Assembly: GCF_900176415.1 (NCBI RefSeq)
Contig: NZ_FWXO01000004.1
Coordinates: 62,001-126,000, forward strand
Length of the DNA stretch: 64,000 bases
From: Cellulophaga tyrosinoxydans
GTDB taxonomy: Bacteria; Bacteroidota; Bacteroidia; Flavobacteriales; Flavobacteriaceae
Direction of reading: 5' to 3'
Under the pieces are notes generated by a model, which saw only the letters and a list, made by a program, of their open reading frames with translations, was not told where the DNA came from and did no database searches. The translations under genes were made by a program, and so were the position numbers. This document shows positions 43,307 through 54,213 of the stretch, piece by piece; the first letter of the stretch is position 1; every line of letters begins with the position of its first letter.

Positions 43307-43520
43307 TTTTATAAGTAGGCATTCTCGTATTTCAATTACATTAATGTCAAACCCAAGAAACTAATACAATATTAATGCTTCAACTCGCACTTAAAGATAT
43401 GATAATTTCATGTTTTAGCTATTATTGATCCAAACTTTCAAGCTACCAATTTCTATAAGATATTTTCTAAAATATGAACTACTCCCCTACTACTAGATTT
43501 TTAATTCAAAAAAAATGTAA

Positions 43521-45599
<2,079 letters not shown>

Positions 45600-45618
45600 T
45601 ACAAGTTCTAAATTAATA

Positions 45619-45650
45619 TAAAAGGCTATCCAAAAAGGATAGCCTTTTAA
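45619..45650. terminator. Hairpin terminator after the FadH-like gene
   Basis: AAAAGGCTATCC / GGATAGCCTTTT with a 5-base A-rich loop, about 20 bases after the stop. The convergent nitroreductase gene ends at 45698, so it may work both ways. Confidence 0.88.
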
Positions 45651-45697
45651 ATTCAATTTCAACAAAACAATCAATCTACATTATATCGAGTCCATAC

Positions 45698-46372
45698 TTA
45701 TTTCCAAGTTACGATATCATCAAAATCTCTTCTAGATTTTGGAAATTCCGGGTCCGCCTTTCTGTACCCAAAGGCAGCCATAAAAGCCAATCCGTATTTA
45801 TCGGTATCAATTCCAAATTTCTCCTGTAATAAAGCTTCTGCTTTTTCTTGGTGAAAACCTTCAATTGGGCAAGAATCTACGCCTGTTAATGCAGCAGCTG
45901 TCATCATATTGCCCAATGCAATGTACGTTTGTTTAGAAGACCAATCGAATAACTTTTTATCGGTATCCAAGTTAAAATCGCGCTCTTGAAATTCTCTGTA
46001 AAATTTAGAATACATTTCTATAACTTCGGCAGGCATTTGTTTTACCTCTTTCATCATATGTTCAATATAAGGTGCGTTATGCTTTACCATAGGCGCTTTC
46101 ATTGCTAAACCTAAAACAAAGTGACTGGCAGTATCTAATTTTAACGGCGCGCCCCAAGCAACAGGTTTTAAAAGCTCTCTTAACTCTTTATCTTGAACCA
46201 CCACAAAATGCCAAGGTTCAAAACCAAATGAACTAGGTGATAAGTTGGCCGTTTTTAATATAAAATTAATTTGATCATCAGTTAAAGTCTTACTGGCATC
46301 AAATTCTTTTGTAGCATGTCTATAATTAAATGCGTTTAAAATGTCTTCTTGTGCAATGTTTGGTGTAATCAT
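45698..46372 (-). CDS. NAD(P)H-dependent nitroreductase (NfsB-like)
   Basis: A 224-residue FMN-dependent nitroreductase. N-terminal FNYRHATKEFDASKTLTDDQ (the R-x(2)-K phosphate/FMN-binding start), LSPSSFGFEPWHFVVVQD, the middle KQTYIALGNMMTAAALTGVDS, PIEGFHQEKAE, and a C-terminal FGYRKADPE stretch, as in NfsB. It should reduce nitroaromatics, quinones or similar electrophiles. Divergent from an HxlR regulator with matching operators in the gap, so it is likely inducible. A paralogue lies at 58362-58994. Confidence 0.93.
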   Translation of the reverse strand: MITPNIAQEDILNAFNYRHATKEFDASKTLTDDQINFILKTANLSPSSFGFEPWHFVVVQDKELRELLKPVAWGAPLKLDTASHFVLGLAMKAPMVKHNAPYIEHMMKEVKQMPAEVIEMYSKFYREFQERDFNLDTDKKLFDWSSKQTYIALGNMMTAAALTGVDSCPIEGFHQEKAEALLQEKFGIDTDKYGLAFMAAFGYRKADPEFPKSRRDFDDIVTWK

Positions 46373-46401
46373 TATTGTATTTTTCTATTTATATTTATCT
46401 T

Positions 46402-46418
46402 ACTATCAAAAGTATAGT
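46402..46418. promoter_or_regulatory. Operator-like inverted repeat, nfsB side
   Basis: ACTATCAAAAGTATAGT: 6-base arms around 5 bases, one mismatch in the left arm. Same layout as 46541-46557, and 30 bases upstream of the nitroreductase start. Probable binding site for the divergent HxlR regulator. Confidence 0.55.
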
Positions 46419-46540
46419 GACAAAAGTATGTATAGTATTTAAAACTGACAATACCAGTCAAAAATGATAGTATACATTTTCGATTAATAAATACGCTAAA
46501 AAATCAATAAAAACAAGGGTTAATAGCTATTGTTAAAATA

Positions 46541-46557
46541 ACTATAAAATGTATAGT
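46541..46557. promoter_or_regulatory. Operator-like inverted repeat, hxlR side
   Basis: ACTATAAAATGTATAGT: perfect ACTATA/TATAGT arms around 5 bases, extended by one matching base each side. It abuts the -33 element of the HxlR gene, a position suited to autorepression. Confidence 0.62.
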
Positions 46558-46587
46558 TGTATAATTTAGTATAGTATAATACCTTTG
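46557..46587 (+). promoter_or_regulatory. Promoter of the HxlR gene
   Basis: TTG at 46557-46559 and TACCTTTG at 46580-46587 with a 20-base spacer, a full match to the Bacteroidota -33/-7 arrangement. The ATG is 30 bases downstream. Confidence 0.65.
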
Positions 46588-46617
46588 TATTTAAAATTAA
46601 ATTTAAAACGGTGTTTT

Positions 46618-46962
46618 ATGTATAAATTTAAAGGGAAAGAATATCCATGTTGTGCTAGTTTAACTATGGGTGTAATTGGTGGAAAATGGAAGACCGTAAT
46701 TTTATTTCATTTAATTGAAGGAACACTTCGCTATAGTGAATTAAGAAAACAAATGCCCACGGTTACCGAGCGCACATTAAGTTTGCAGCTAAAAACTTTA
46801 GAAGAAGATGGCATCATTAAAAGAAAAGTGTACACTTCTAAACCTCCTTTGAAAGTCGAATATTCATTGACTGATTTTGGTAAAACATTAATACCAGTAG
46901 TGCAAATAATTGCAGATTGGGGCGTGTCTGCTGTTGAAGAAAAAGGAGAAGTAATAGAATAA
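46618..46962 (+). CDS. HxlR-family transcriptional regulator
   Basis: A 114-residue winged-helix protein of the HxlR family. The N-terminal YPCCASLTMGVIGGKWKTVI carries the conserved Cys (here two adjacent Cys) and GKWK start of helix 1. The recognition region is RYSELRKQMPTVTERTLSLQ, followed by the wing KRKVYTSKPPLKVEYSLTDF. The ATG at 46618 is chosen over TTG 46585, which lies in the promoter. It likely senses electrophiles or disulfide stress through the Cys and controls itself and the divergent nitroreductase. Confidence 0.94.
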   Translation: MYKFKGKEYPCCASLTMGVIGGKWKTVILFHLIEGTLRYSELRKQMPTVTERTLSLQLKTLEEDGIIKRKVYTSKPPLKVEYSLTDFGKTLIPVVQIIADWGVSAVEEKGEVIE

Positions 46963-47100
46963 TAAATCTAAAATATACTTGATTTTCACTTAACCCATGG
47001 CTATGCAATTATCATTCTTATTTTATGTTTCTCAATTTATAAAAAATGCTTAATCGGAGAATTTTGTGCTATAAACTTTAAAGACATTACCCTTTAAACC

Positions 47101-48339
47101 TTAAATCTTCATCGTTGAAATAAGAGCTAATGCCGCATGCTCTCCTGACGCCATTGCTGCATTTAAAGAACCATTTAAAAGATAATCACCAGCTAGAAAA
47201 GTATTTTTATTCATTGTTATTTCTTGAGTCGTTGTTTTATTTTTTATATTTTTTTTATCTGGCAAAGCCTTTGAAATAGCGTAGTGTTTAAGAAAATGCA
47301 AATTATTAATTCCGCAATAAGTATTTAAATCTTGTTGAACCTTTTCTACTAATTCAGCATTAGAAAGATTATGCTGTTTTACCACTGTTACAGATAGCAA
47401 TTCTTCCTCCGTTTTAACATCCATTCCTAGACTGGTATGATAAAAAATATTATTTATTAGCGCATCTTCATCTGCAATTAAACCAATTAATGGTTTGGAA
47501 ATATCGCGATTACTGCTTGTAAAATAAAGTGTGTCACAACGTTTCCAATTAAGCTGATTGGTATACGAGTTTTTAAACCGTGGTTCCGTAGCAATAATTG
47601 CGTAATCAAACTCAATTTCAGTGCCATTATCAAGCGTTAATTTGTTTTCGGATAGATCCTTTACGGAAACATTATATTGAATTTTTGTTGCTGACAAACT
47701 AGCTAATAATTGTTCTGGTATTGCAGCTATACCACCAATAGGAAGTGTAGCAGAACCTTCTCCGAACATTTTAAAAACAAACTGAAACATGCGACTAGAA
47801 GTTTCTAAAAATGGTTCTAGAAAAATACCTGCAAAAAAAGGCTTAAAGAATAAATTAATCATTCCCTCACTAAATCCATATGTTTCCAAAAAAGCTTTGG
47901 TAGTAGTTTCTGTTTCCTCAAATATTTGATCTATACTTTTTCGTCGAAGCGCAATTGATAGTCGGACTATCTTAAATTTATCACTTAAATTACCTATGTT
48001 AGAAGTCAATGTAGATCTTAATAAAGAAATATTTCTAATTGGGTCGCCTAAAGTATATTTATTACTCTTGTTATAAATTACAGCTCCAGGGATGAACTTT
48101 TGTAATTTAAGCTTTGAAAAATCTAAATGTTTTTTCGCCATAGGATAAGCATCTAAAAGCACTTGAAAACCTTGGTCCATTTGAAAACCCTCTACAATAT
48201 CTGTTTTCAAACGTCCTCCTGCCCTATCTGTTTTTTCGTAAATAACAGCACTAAAGCCATTTTCTTCTAAAACTTTAGCGGCTACAAGACCACTTATACC
48301 AGCACCAATAATGGCAATTCGTTTATTTCTATTTTGCAT
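47101..48339 (-). CDS. FAD-dependent amine-oxidase-like oxidoreductase
   Basis: A 412-residue flavoprotein. N-terminal Rossmann motif IAIIGAGISGLVAAKVLEEN with the following VIYEKTDRAGGRLKTD, which is the FAD signature of the amine oxidase/phytoene desaturase/protoporphyrinogen oxidase superfamily. The C-terminal FAD-closing stretch TFLAGDYLLNGSLNAAMASG is intact. Substrate unknown; closest by eye to protoporphyrinogen-oxidase-like or desaturase-like enzymes. Monocistronic, with its start near a divergent DoxX-like gene. Confidence 0.85.
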   Translation of the reverse strand: MQNRNKRIAIIGAGISGLVAAKVLEENGFSAVIYEKTDRAGGRLKTDIVEGFQMDQGFQVLLDAYPMAKKHLDFSKLKLQKFIPGAVIYNKSNKYTLGDPIRNISLLRSTLTSNIGNLSDKFKIVRLSIALRRKSIDQIFEETETTTKAFLETYGFSEGMINLFFKPFFAGIFLEPFLETSSRMFQFVFKMFGEGSATLPIGGIAAIPEQLLASLSATKIQYNVSVKDLSENKLTLDNGTEIEFDYAIIATEPRFKNSYTNQLNWKRCDTLYFTSSNRDISKPLIGLIADEDALINNIFYHTSLGMDVKTEEELLSVTVVKQHNLSNAELVEKVQQDLNTYCGINNLHFLKHYAISKALPDKKNIKNKTTTQEITMNKNTFLAGDYLLNGSLNAAMASGEHAALALISTMKI

Positions 48340-48423
48340 GACTATTAAAAAATTTTCAAATAATGGTATTCATTAAAACTTGAACGAATGGTATTTTAAG
48401 ATAATACCTGTATGGATTTCATT

Positions 48424-48431
48424 TATCTTTG
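48424..48431 (+). promoter_or_regulatory. -7 element directly upstream of the DoxX-like gene
   Basis: TATCTTTG (then C), a full TAnnTTTG match, ends 8 bases before ATG 48440, so the mRNA would be nearly leaderless. It sits within a longer reading frame from TTG 48380, arguing against that upstream start. Confidence 0.45.
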
Positions 48432-48439
48432 CAAACGCT

Positions 48440-48790
48440 ATGATTCTATTTAACATTCTGCTATTCTTTTCCGCTTGTTCCTTTACGTACTTTGGTCTAG
48501 CATGCCTAATTAATCCAAGTTTAAAAACCGAATTTATTAGATACGGTTTAGACAAACAGCGCAATACTGTTGGTGTTTTGCAGATAACTGGCGCAGTTGG
48601 CCTGTTAGTAGGTTATTTTTATTTACCAATACTAGTACTCATTGCTGCTATTGGACTTGCTTTGTTAATGCTACTTGGTTTTGGCGTAAGATTAAAAATA
48701 AAAGATTCTGTAGTACAGTCAGCACCCTCTCTAATCTATGCTTTTATTAATGCGTATATCGCATACCTTCAATTTTTAAATATATTTTAA
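48440..48790 (+). CDS. DoxX-like small membrane protein
   Basis: A 116-residue membrane protein with four predicted helices (about 1-22, 45-64, 66-84, 92-112). The FFSACSFTYFGLACLINPSL opening and GVLQITGAVGLLVGYFYLPI resemble the DoxX-like family common in Bacteroidota. ATG 48440 is chosen because the upstream portion from TTG 48380 contains a promoter element. Function unknown; some relatives are redox-linked. Converges on another DoxX-like gene. Confidence 0.72.
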   Translation: MILFNILLFFSACSFTYFGLACLINPSLKTEFIRYGLDKQRNTVGVLQITGAVGLLVGYFYLPILVLIAAIGLALLMLLGFGVRLKIKDSVVQSAPSLIYAFINAYIAYLQFLNIF

Positions 48791-48844
48791 AAATTGAACA
48801 AAATTTATAGCGTAGTTGTATTATATCTATATAATGATACTTTA

Positions 48845-49207
48845 TTAAAAATAGGCAATAACTAGGCACATCATTAAAAATAGAAAAGCAGGTAACGACT
48901 TTTTTAAAGGATCTTTTATTTTTAAATGCATAAGAATAGAACCTACCAATAACGCACCGAGCCCTAATGCGAAGGGTCGCTGAAGTTGAGGAACCCAAAT
49001 GGCCACAAAAAGCCCAATAGCCAACAAAACTTTCAATGTTCCTACAAAATAACACATCCATTTTGGAAGTCCATATTCTTGAAATTCTTCGATGATTGTC
49101 GTTGCATTACCTCCACGCCACTGAGTTGGTTTTTTATTTTGTATTAGCCATACATTTAGTAAGCTAAAACTTACAATACACTGCAAAGCAATAATTAAAT
49201 AATTCAT
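48845..49207 (-). CDS. DoxX-like small membrane protein
   Basis: A 120-residue protein with four predicted helices. EEFQEYGLPKWMCYFVGTLKVLLAIGLF and ALGLGALLVGSILMHLKIKD are characteristic of the DoxX-like family. No soluble domain. Follows the CIA30 gene on the same strand after 45 bases and may be co-transcribed with it. Function unknown. Confidence 0.75.
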   Translation of the reverse strand: MNYLIIALQCIVSFSLLNVWLIQNKKPTQWRGGNATTIIEEFQEYGLPKWMCYFVGTLKVLLAIGLFVAIWVPQLQRPFALGLGALLVGSILMHLKIKDPLKKSLPAFLFLMMCLVIAYF

Positions 49208-49252
49208 TTTCTTAATATTTGTTTAGGTTAGTAATAGGATTGTTTTAAGTCT

Positions 49253-49810
49253 TTATTCTAAATATATTTTTTCTATTTCTAAGGAAAACGATTCTCTAAT
49301 TTTATTTCCAATTAAAAAGGTAATTTCTTCAATTTTATTCGCTGAAAAATTAGGCTTATCCAACCTGTTTCCTCTAAAACTCGGATAAAAAGCGTCAAGG
49401 TTTATAGTAATAGTTTCCCATTTACCAGTTGTTTTAAAGCTATGTATATAAGAATAGCGCTGCGATCTATCATCCTTAATTCTAAATTGATAAACCTTAC
49501 CATCCCCTTTTACTTTAAGTTTAATAGATTTATAATTGGTAATATCTATGGTCTTAAAGCCAAATCGAGCAGAAGAAAATCCACCATTATTTTCTGTTCG
49601 CACTGTACCAGAAAACAAGGCATTCCCTGAATTATTTAATGTAAAATATCCCTGAGATATACCTCCCATAACACTATCGTCTAAGATGGTCCAATCAGAA
49701 ATGTCTTCTCTGTTTTTAAAATCTATTATAACAGTACTACTATCTTGTAACATAGTTTTCATGAGTATAAAAAATATAATTAAACTAGTTTTGTAAAAGG
49801 TATTAATCAT
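49253..49810 (-). CDS. CIA30-family protein
   Basis: A 185-residue secreted or envelope protein. After a hydrophobic N-terminus (about 5-20), the beta-sandwich CIA30 domain begins: WTILDDSVMGGISQGYF and GTVRTENNGGFSSARFGF, with a later FYPSFRGNRLDKPNF strand, the normal CIA30 landmarks. In mitochondria CIA30 aids complex I assembly, but bacterial homologues with signal peptides are carbohydrate-binding-like. No activity can be assigned. Confidence 0.88.
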   Translation of the reverse strand: MINTFYKTSLIIFFILMKTMLQDSSTVIIDFKNREDISDWTILDDSVMGGISQGYFTLNNSGNALFSGTVRTENNGGFSSARFGFKTIDITNYKSIKLKVKGDGKVYQFRIKDDRSQRYSYIHSFKTTGKWETITINLDAFYPSFRGNRLDKPNFSANKIEEITFLIGNKIRESFSLEIEKIYLE

Positions 49811-49823
49811 AAATAATTAACAA

Positions 49824-49853
49824 TAAAGCCATTACAATTATGTAATGGCTTTG
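49824..49853 (-). terminator. Hairpin terminator after the fasciclin gene
   Basis: AAAGCCATTACA / TGTAATGGCTTT with a short ATTA loop, 36 bases beyond the fasciclin stop on the minus strand. Confidence 0.85.
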
Positions 49854-49888
49854 TTCACGTTTCTGATTTTTAAAAAATCTTCAATAAA

Positions 49889-50470
49889 TTAGTGCATTAC
49901 CACTGCATCAATAGCATGTATAATACCATTTGAGGCATCAACATCGGCAATTACAACAGTTGCCATTCCTCCTTTTGCATCTTTTAACATCACCTTACCA
50001 TCCTGAATACTCATGGTAATTGTTCCTCCCTGTACCGTCGTTACTGTAAAACTACCGTCATTACTATTAATGGCATCAATCACAGAAGCGGCATCGAATT
50101 TTCCAGCAACAACATGATAAGTTAAAATACCAGTTAACGTTGATTTATTCTCTGGCTTCAAAAGTGTTTCTACAGTTCCTTCAGGTAACTTTTCAAAAGC
50201 AGCATTTGTTGGCGCAAAAACGGTAAATGGTCCATCTCCACTTAATGTGCTCACAAGATCAGCTGCCTTTACTGCAGCAACTAAAGTTGAAAAGTTTTCA
50301 TTACCTGCTGCTACCTCTACAATATTAGGTGTTTTATTTTCAACAATCGATACAGGGTTTTCATTTATCTCTGCAAGCGCTTGTTCTTTCATTTCCTTTT
50401 TTTCCTCACCGCAAGAGGCAACAAATACACCTACTATTGCGGCAAAACTTAATACTTTTAAAATTTTCAT
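49889..50470 (-). CDS. Fasciclin-domain lipoprotein
   Basis: A 193-residue lipoprotein with signal MKILKVLSFAAIVGVFVASC (Cys 20) and a Fasciclin (FAS1) domain at about 55-190: FSTLVAAVKAADLVSTLSGD, FTVFAPTNAAFEKLPEGTV, and the final GIIHAIDAVVMH with the conserved H-x-I-D near the end. Likely a surface adhesion or extracellular-matrix protein. ATG 50470 is chosen because upstream in-frame Mets (50569, 50509) would bury the signal peptide. It is monocistronic, with a terminator after it. Confidence 0.92.
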   Translation of the reverse strand: MKILKVLSFAAIVGVFVASCGEEKKEMKEQALAEINENPVSIVENKTPNIVEVAAGNENFSTLVAAVKAADLVSTLSGDGPFTVFAPTNAAFEKLPEGTVETLLKPENKSTLTGILTYHVVAGKFDAASVIDAINSNDGSFTVTTVQGGTITMSIQDGKVMLKDAKGGMATVVIADVDASNGIIHAIDAVVMH

Positions 50471-50713
50471 AGCTTCTTTATTTTTTTCAAATGTAAAACA
50501 ATTAAACATGTTGTTTAACTTATTTAACAAAACATTAAACAAATATGTTGAATTGTAGTCTACTATCAATAATATCAGCTAATTAAGTTGTATAAAGGAG
50601 TATTCAATTTTAAATCTTTGTTCTATTAGATTTATAAACTTAAATTTGAAATAGAAATATAGACTAATTAAAATCTAATTTTATTTACACTTAAAAACCT
50701 TAAACATTTAACC

Positions 50714-51262
50714 ATGAAAATAAAAACGCTATTCCTCCCTGTACTTATTATTATACTTGTGTTTACTGCATGTAAAGACAAAAAAAATGAAACTAAAGAA
50801 GAAGTGAAATCTGAATTAGTTGCCGAAACAAGATACCAATGCCCAATGAATTGTGAAGATGGTAAAACATATGACCATGCAGGCACATGCCCTGTTTGCA
50901 AAATGGAATTGGCTTTATTAGAAAATGATAGTAAAGAAATGTCTTGTACTATGGACAAGGACGGAAAGTGTAGTTGTGATGATATAAATTGTAAATGCCC
51001 TAAATGTTCGGAACATGCCGAAAAAATGGAATGCAAAATGGGTGAAGATGGAAAATGCAGTAATCCAAATTGTGAAATGCATACCGAAAAAATGGAATGC
51101 ACCATGCATAAAGACGGTAAGTGCAAATGTGAAGGAGAAAAATGCAGCTGTAAAAATTGTAAAGAACACAGCAAAAAAATGGAGTGCACTATGGGCGATG
51201 ACGGAAAATGTAGCAATCCAAATTGTGCAAAACATGCTACTGAAACGCATGAGTCGCATTAG
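50714..51262 (+). CDS. Cys/His-rich metal-binding lipoprotein with four tandem repeats
   Basis: A 182-residue lipoprotein (signal ending FTAC) with 23 cysteines. First comes a heavy-metal-binding domain (RYQCPMNCEDGKTYDHAGTC then PVCKMEL, residues about 38-66). Four repeats follow, alternating long (about 29) and short (about 22) forms, each opening MxCxM-x(2)-DGKC. The long ones contain KCxC, an NC or KC pair and EHxxK; the short ones contain SNPNC-x(2)-H. It resembles a periplasmic metallothionein built by tandem duplication of a long-short pair. Copper or zinc binding is inferred. Ends at a strong hairpin. Confidence 0.85.
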   Translation: MKIKTLFLPVLIIILVFTACKDKKNETKEEVKSELVAETRYQCPMNCEDGKTYDHAGTCPVCKMELALLENDSKEMSCTMDKDGKCSCDDINCKCPKCSEHAEKMECKMGEDGKCSNPNCEMHTEKMECTMHKDGKCKCEGEKCSCKNCKEHSKKMECTMGDDGKCSNPNCAKHATETHESH

Positions 51263-51282
51263 TAAAATTTTAAACTAAAGCA

Positions 51283-51324
51283 TAAAAAAAAGTGCTGAGT
51301 AGTTAATTACTCCGCACTTTTTTT
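51283..51324. terminator. Bidirectional hairpin terminator
   Basis: AAAAAAGTGC-GAGTA and TACTC-GCACTTTTTT arms with one unpaired base each side. Lies between the convergent Cys-rich and GH63 genes. Confidence 0.85.
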
Positions 51325-51333
51325 ATCATTGGA

Positions 51334-53967
51334 TTAGATTTCTTTATTATTCTCTAGCTCCATTATTAAATTAGCTATCAAAGCAGTCCATCCTGTTTGA
51401 TGCGAAGCTCCTAAACCTTTCCCAGAATCGCCATCAAAGAACTCGTAAAAGAAATGATGGTTTTTAAAATGTTCGTTTTTAGTAAATACCATATCTACAT
51501 CATCTGAATGGTATTGAAATTTACCGTCTTTATTAGGTTCAAAAAGTTTTATTAATCGTTTTGAAAGCTCATTAGCAATCTGATTTAAATTCAGTTTTGT
51601 ACCAGACCCTGTAGGAAATTCATAAGTATACTTTGGACCATAGAATTTATAGTACTTTCTTAACGATTGTATAATCATATAATTTAATGGCATCCATATA
51701 GGACCACGCCAATTGGAGTTTCCTCCGAACATGTTAGAACGACTTTCGCCAGACTCATACTGAATTTCATGATGCCCATGATGTGCAAATACAAACGGAT
51801 GTTTTTCGTGATATTTAGACAAAGAACGAATTCCGTATTCCGATAAGAATTCTTCTTCATCTAGCATTCGTTTTAGCAGATGCTCTAACCTGAAACCACG
51901 CATTATGGAAAACAAATAATTGCCATCGTCATTAGTTTCTTCAATATTCGAGATTAATGAAGCCAAATCAGGTCTAGATCTAACAATTTCGGCTGCCCTT
52001 CTACTAAATTCCTTTAATTCTTCAAATAAATCTTTATGAATAATTTCAACAGCAAATAAAGGAATAATCCCTACTAAGGACCTTACTTTTAAGCGATCTG
52101 TGGTGCCATTAGACATTTCTACAACATCGTAATAAAAATTATCCTCATCATCCCATAACGAAATATCTTTTTTACCAATATGATGCATGGCCCAAGCAAT
52201 ATTCAAGAAATGCCTAAAAAATTTAGCTACCGAATCTTCATAAGCCCTATTGGTCTTAGCCAACTCTAAAGCAATTCGAAGCATATTTAGGGTAAACATT
52301 GCCATCCAACTGGTAGCATCGGCTTGTTGCATTCTTGTTATACCCTGTGGCATATGGTTTCTATCAAAGACACCTATATTATCTAAACCTAAAAAGCCGC
52401 CTTCAAACAAATCAGTTCCGCTAACGTCTTTTTGATTTACCCACCACGTAAAATTAATAAGTAACTTTTGAAAAGCAGTCTCTAGAAATAGACTATCTCC
52501 TTTACCAGTTTTCTTTTTATCTTTTTCATAAACAGTCCATACGGCCCATGAATGCACCGGAGGATTTACATCGCTAAAATTCCATTCATAAGCTGGAATT
52601 TGCCCGTTTGGATGCATATAGCTCTCTTTAAGTACTAGTAAAAGCTGCTCTTTGGCGAAATGCGCATCAATTTCTACAAAAGAGGCCATGTGAAAAGCTA
52701 AATCCCATGCCGCATACCAAGGATATTCCCACTTATCTGGCATAGAAATTACATGTCTGTTAGTTAAATGTTGCCAACTTATATTACGGTCGCTAGTACG
52801 GTAAGGTTTAGATTCTCCTGGACCGCCATTGAGCCATTTATTAACATCGTAATAAAAAAACTGTTTTGTCCATAACAACCCTGAAAAAGCCTTCTTGGCA
52901 ATTTCTTGATGCGATTTTGCTAAGCTTTTACTGATTATATCGTCATAGAAAGATTCACATTCTTGAATGCGACTATTAAAAACCGAATCATAATTCTCCC
53001 ATGGATTTTCAAGTTTCTTTTTACTAAGCCTAATTCTAATGCTTTTTTCTTCACCTGGTTTAAGGTTAAGTTTGTGCCATACTGCAAATTTAGATCCGTT
53101 TTTATCTGGATTTACGGTATTCTTACCATTAACAACATGATCGTTAATGCCATCTTTTACATAACCAACCTCGTTAGGTACATTATAAATTAGCTCATTG
53201 TTTGTTTCATTTTCACAAAACAATTGGGGAGCATCTTCATGGTATAAATAATATCGTCCATTTCTAACACTTCTAGATTGCACCATAGTATTGGTTATCG
53301 CTTTCATGTTAGGACGTTCAAATCTTTTATTATGTTTCCAAAAATTACGAAACCATAAATGTGGAAGTACGTGTATTTTTGAAGCTTTTGCGCTTCTATT
53401 TACCACGGTGATCTTCATTAAGATATCGCCAACATCAGCTTTAGCGTATTCTATAAAGCAGTCAAAATAATTATTGTTTTTAAAAATACCAGTATCTAAT
53501 AACTCATATTCATTATCAGCGCGTGATAGGCTAGCATTTTTCTTAACTAAATCTTCATAAGGAAATTTAGACTGTGGATATTTGTATAAATATTTACTAT
53601 ACGAATGCGTTGGTGTAGAAACCAAATGAAAATAAAGCTCTTTAACATCTTCACCATGATTTCCTTGATTATTGGTTAATCCGAATAAACGCTCCTTTAT
53701 GATGGTATCCTTACCATTCCAAAAAGCAGGGGCTAAACAAAGTATTTCTCGAGAATCGCAGTAACCACCAATTCCCTCTTCTCCCCATCTGTAGGCGTTA
53801 CTACGAGCTTTTTCATGATCTATAAAATCCCATGCATTTCCATTTTCACTATAGTCCTCTCGTACTGTTCCCCACTGTCTTTCCGCCAAATATGGCCCCC
53901 ATCTTTTCCAATTTTGGTAAATACTTGGAGTGGCTAATCTTTCAGCCTCAGCATTTTTGTACGTCAT
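51334..53967 (-). CDS. GH63-type glycoside hydrolase
   Basis: An 877-residue enzyme of the MGH1-like/GH63 family (alpha-glucosidase-like, (alpha/alpha)6 barrel). N-terminal region with AERQWGTVREDYSENGNAWD and the WGEEGIGGYCD stretch; catalytic-barrel landmarks WEYPWYAAWDLAFHM, EWNFSDVNPPVHSWA, and a C-terminal RSNMFGGNSNWRGPIWMPLN with HHEIQYESGESR. No signal peptide, so cytosolic. Predicted to act on an alpha-glucosyl or mannosylglycerate-like substrate; exact substrate unknown. Monocistronic. Confidence 0.9.
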   Translation of the reverse strand: MTYKNAEAERLATPSIYQNWKRWGPYLAERQWGTVREDYSENGNAWDFIDHEKARSNAYRWGEEGIGGYCDSREILCLAPAFWNGKDTIIKERLFGLTNNQGNHGEDVKELYFHLVSTPTHSYSKYLYKYPQSKFPYEDLVKKNASLSRADNEYELLDTGIFKNNNYFDCFIEYAKADVGDILMKITVVNRSAKASKIHVLPHLWFRNFWKHNKRFERPNMKAITNTMVQSRSVRNGRYYLYHEDAPQLFCENETNNELIYNVPNEVGYVKDGINDHVVNGKNTVNPDKNGSKFAVWHKLNLKPGEEKSIRIRLSKKKLENPWENYDSVFNSRIQECESFYDDIISKSLAKSHQEIAKKAFSGLLWTKQFFYYDVNKWLNGGPGESKPYRTSDRNISWQHLTNRHVISMPDKWEYPWYAAWDLAFHMASFVEIDAHFAKEQLLLVLKESYMHPNGQIPAYEWNFSDVNPPVHSWAVWTVYEKDKKKTGKGDSLFLETAFQKLLINFTWWVNQKDVSGTDLFEGGFLGLDNIGVFDRNHMPQGITRMQQADATSWMAMFTLNMLRIALELAKTNRAYEDSVAKFFRHFLNIAWAMHHIGKKDISLWDDEDNFYYDVVEMSNGTTDRLKVRSLVGIIPLFAVEIIHKDLFEELKEFSRRAAEIVRSRPDLASLISNIEETNDDGNYLFSIMRGFRLEHLLKRMLDEEEFLSEYGIRSLSKYHEKHPFVFAHHGHHEIQYESGESRSNMFGGNSNWRGPIWMPLNYMIIQSLRKYYKFYGPKYTYEFPTGSGTKLNLNQIANELSKRLIKLFEPNKDGKFQYHSDDVDMVFTKNEHFKNHHFFYEFFDGDSGKGLGASHQTGWTALIANLIMELENNKEI

Positions 53968-54213
53968 ATGTTTTTGTAAAGTGAATTCCTTTTAATTTTT
54001 CTCTAATCCTCAAAAATAGCACATACTTTGCATAAACAAGAACAGTACTAAGCAATTTTACCTAATTAATAGAATTGCTCTTATACTTTTAAAGACTTAG
54101 TATAAAAATGCGTTTAATATGCTAAAGAAGAAATTTGTTGAGGTATTTATTAAAAGATGCTCTCCATTAACAAATAGCTCTAAATAAAGCCAAAGACAGA
54201 TTATATTTTATTA

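Noticed and set aside
48380-48439. Longer N-terminus of the DoxX-like gene from TTG 48380
   Set aside because: The extension contains a complete TATCTTTG promoter element and would displace the first membrane helix; the ATG at 48440 is better.
50668-51259. Minus-strand frames over the Cys-rich gene rich in H, F, S, L
   Set aside because: They are the complement of the DGKC/MEC repeats and repeat only because the plus-strand gene does; no start context.
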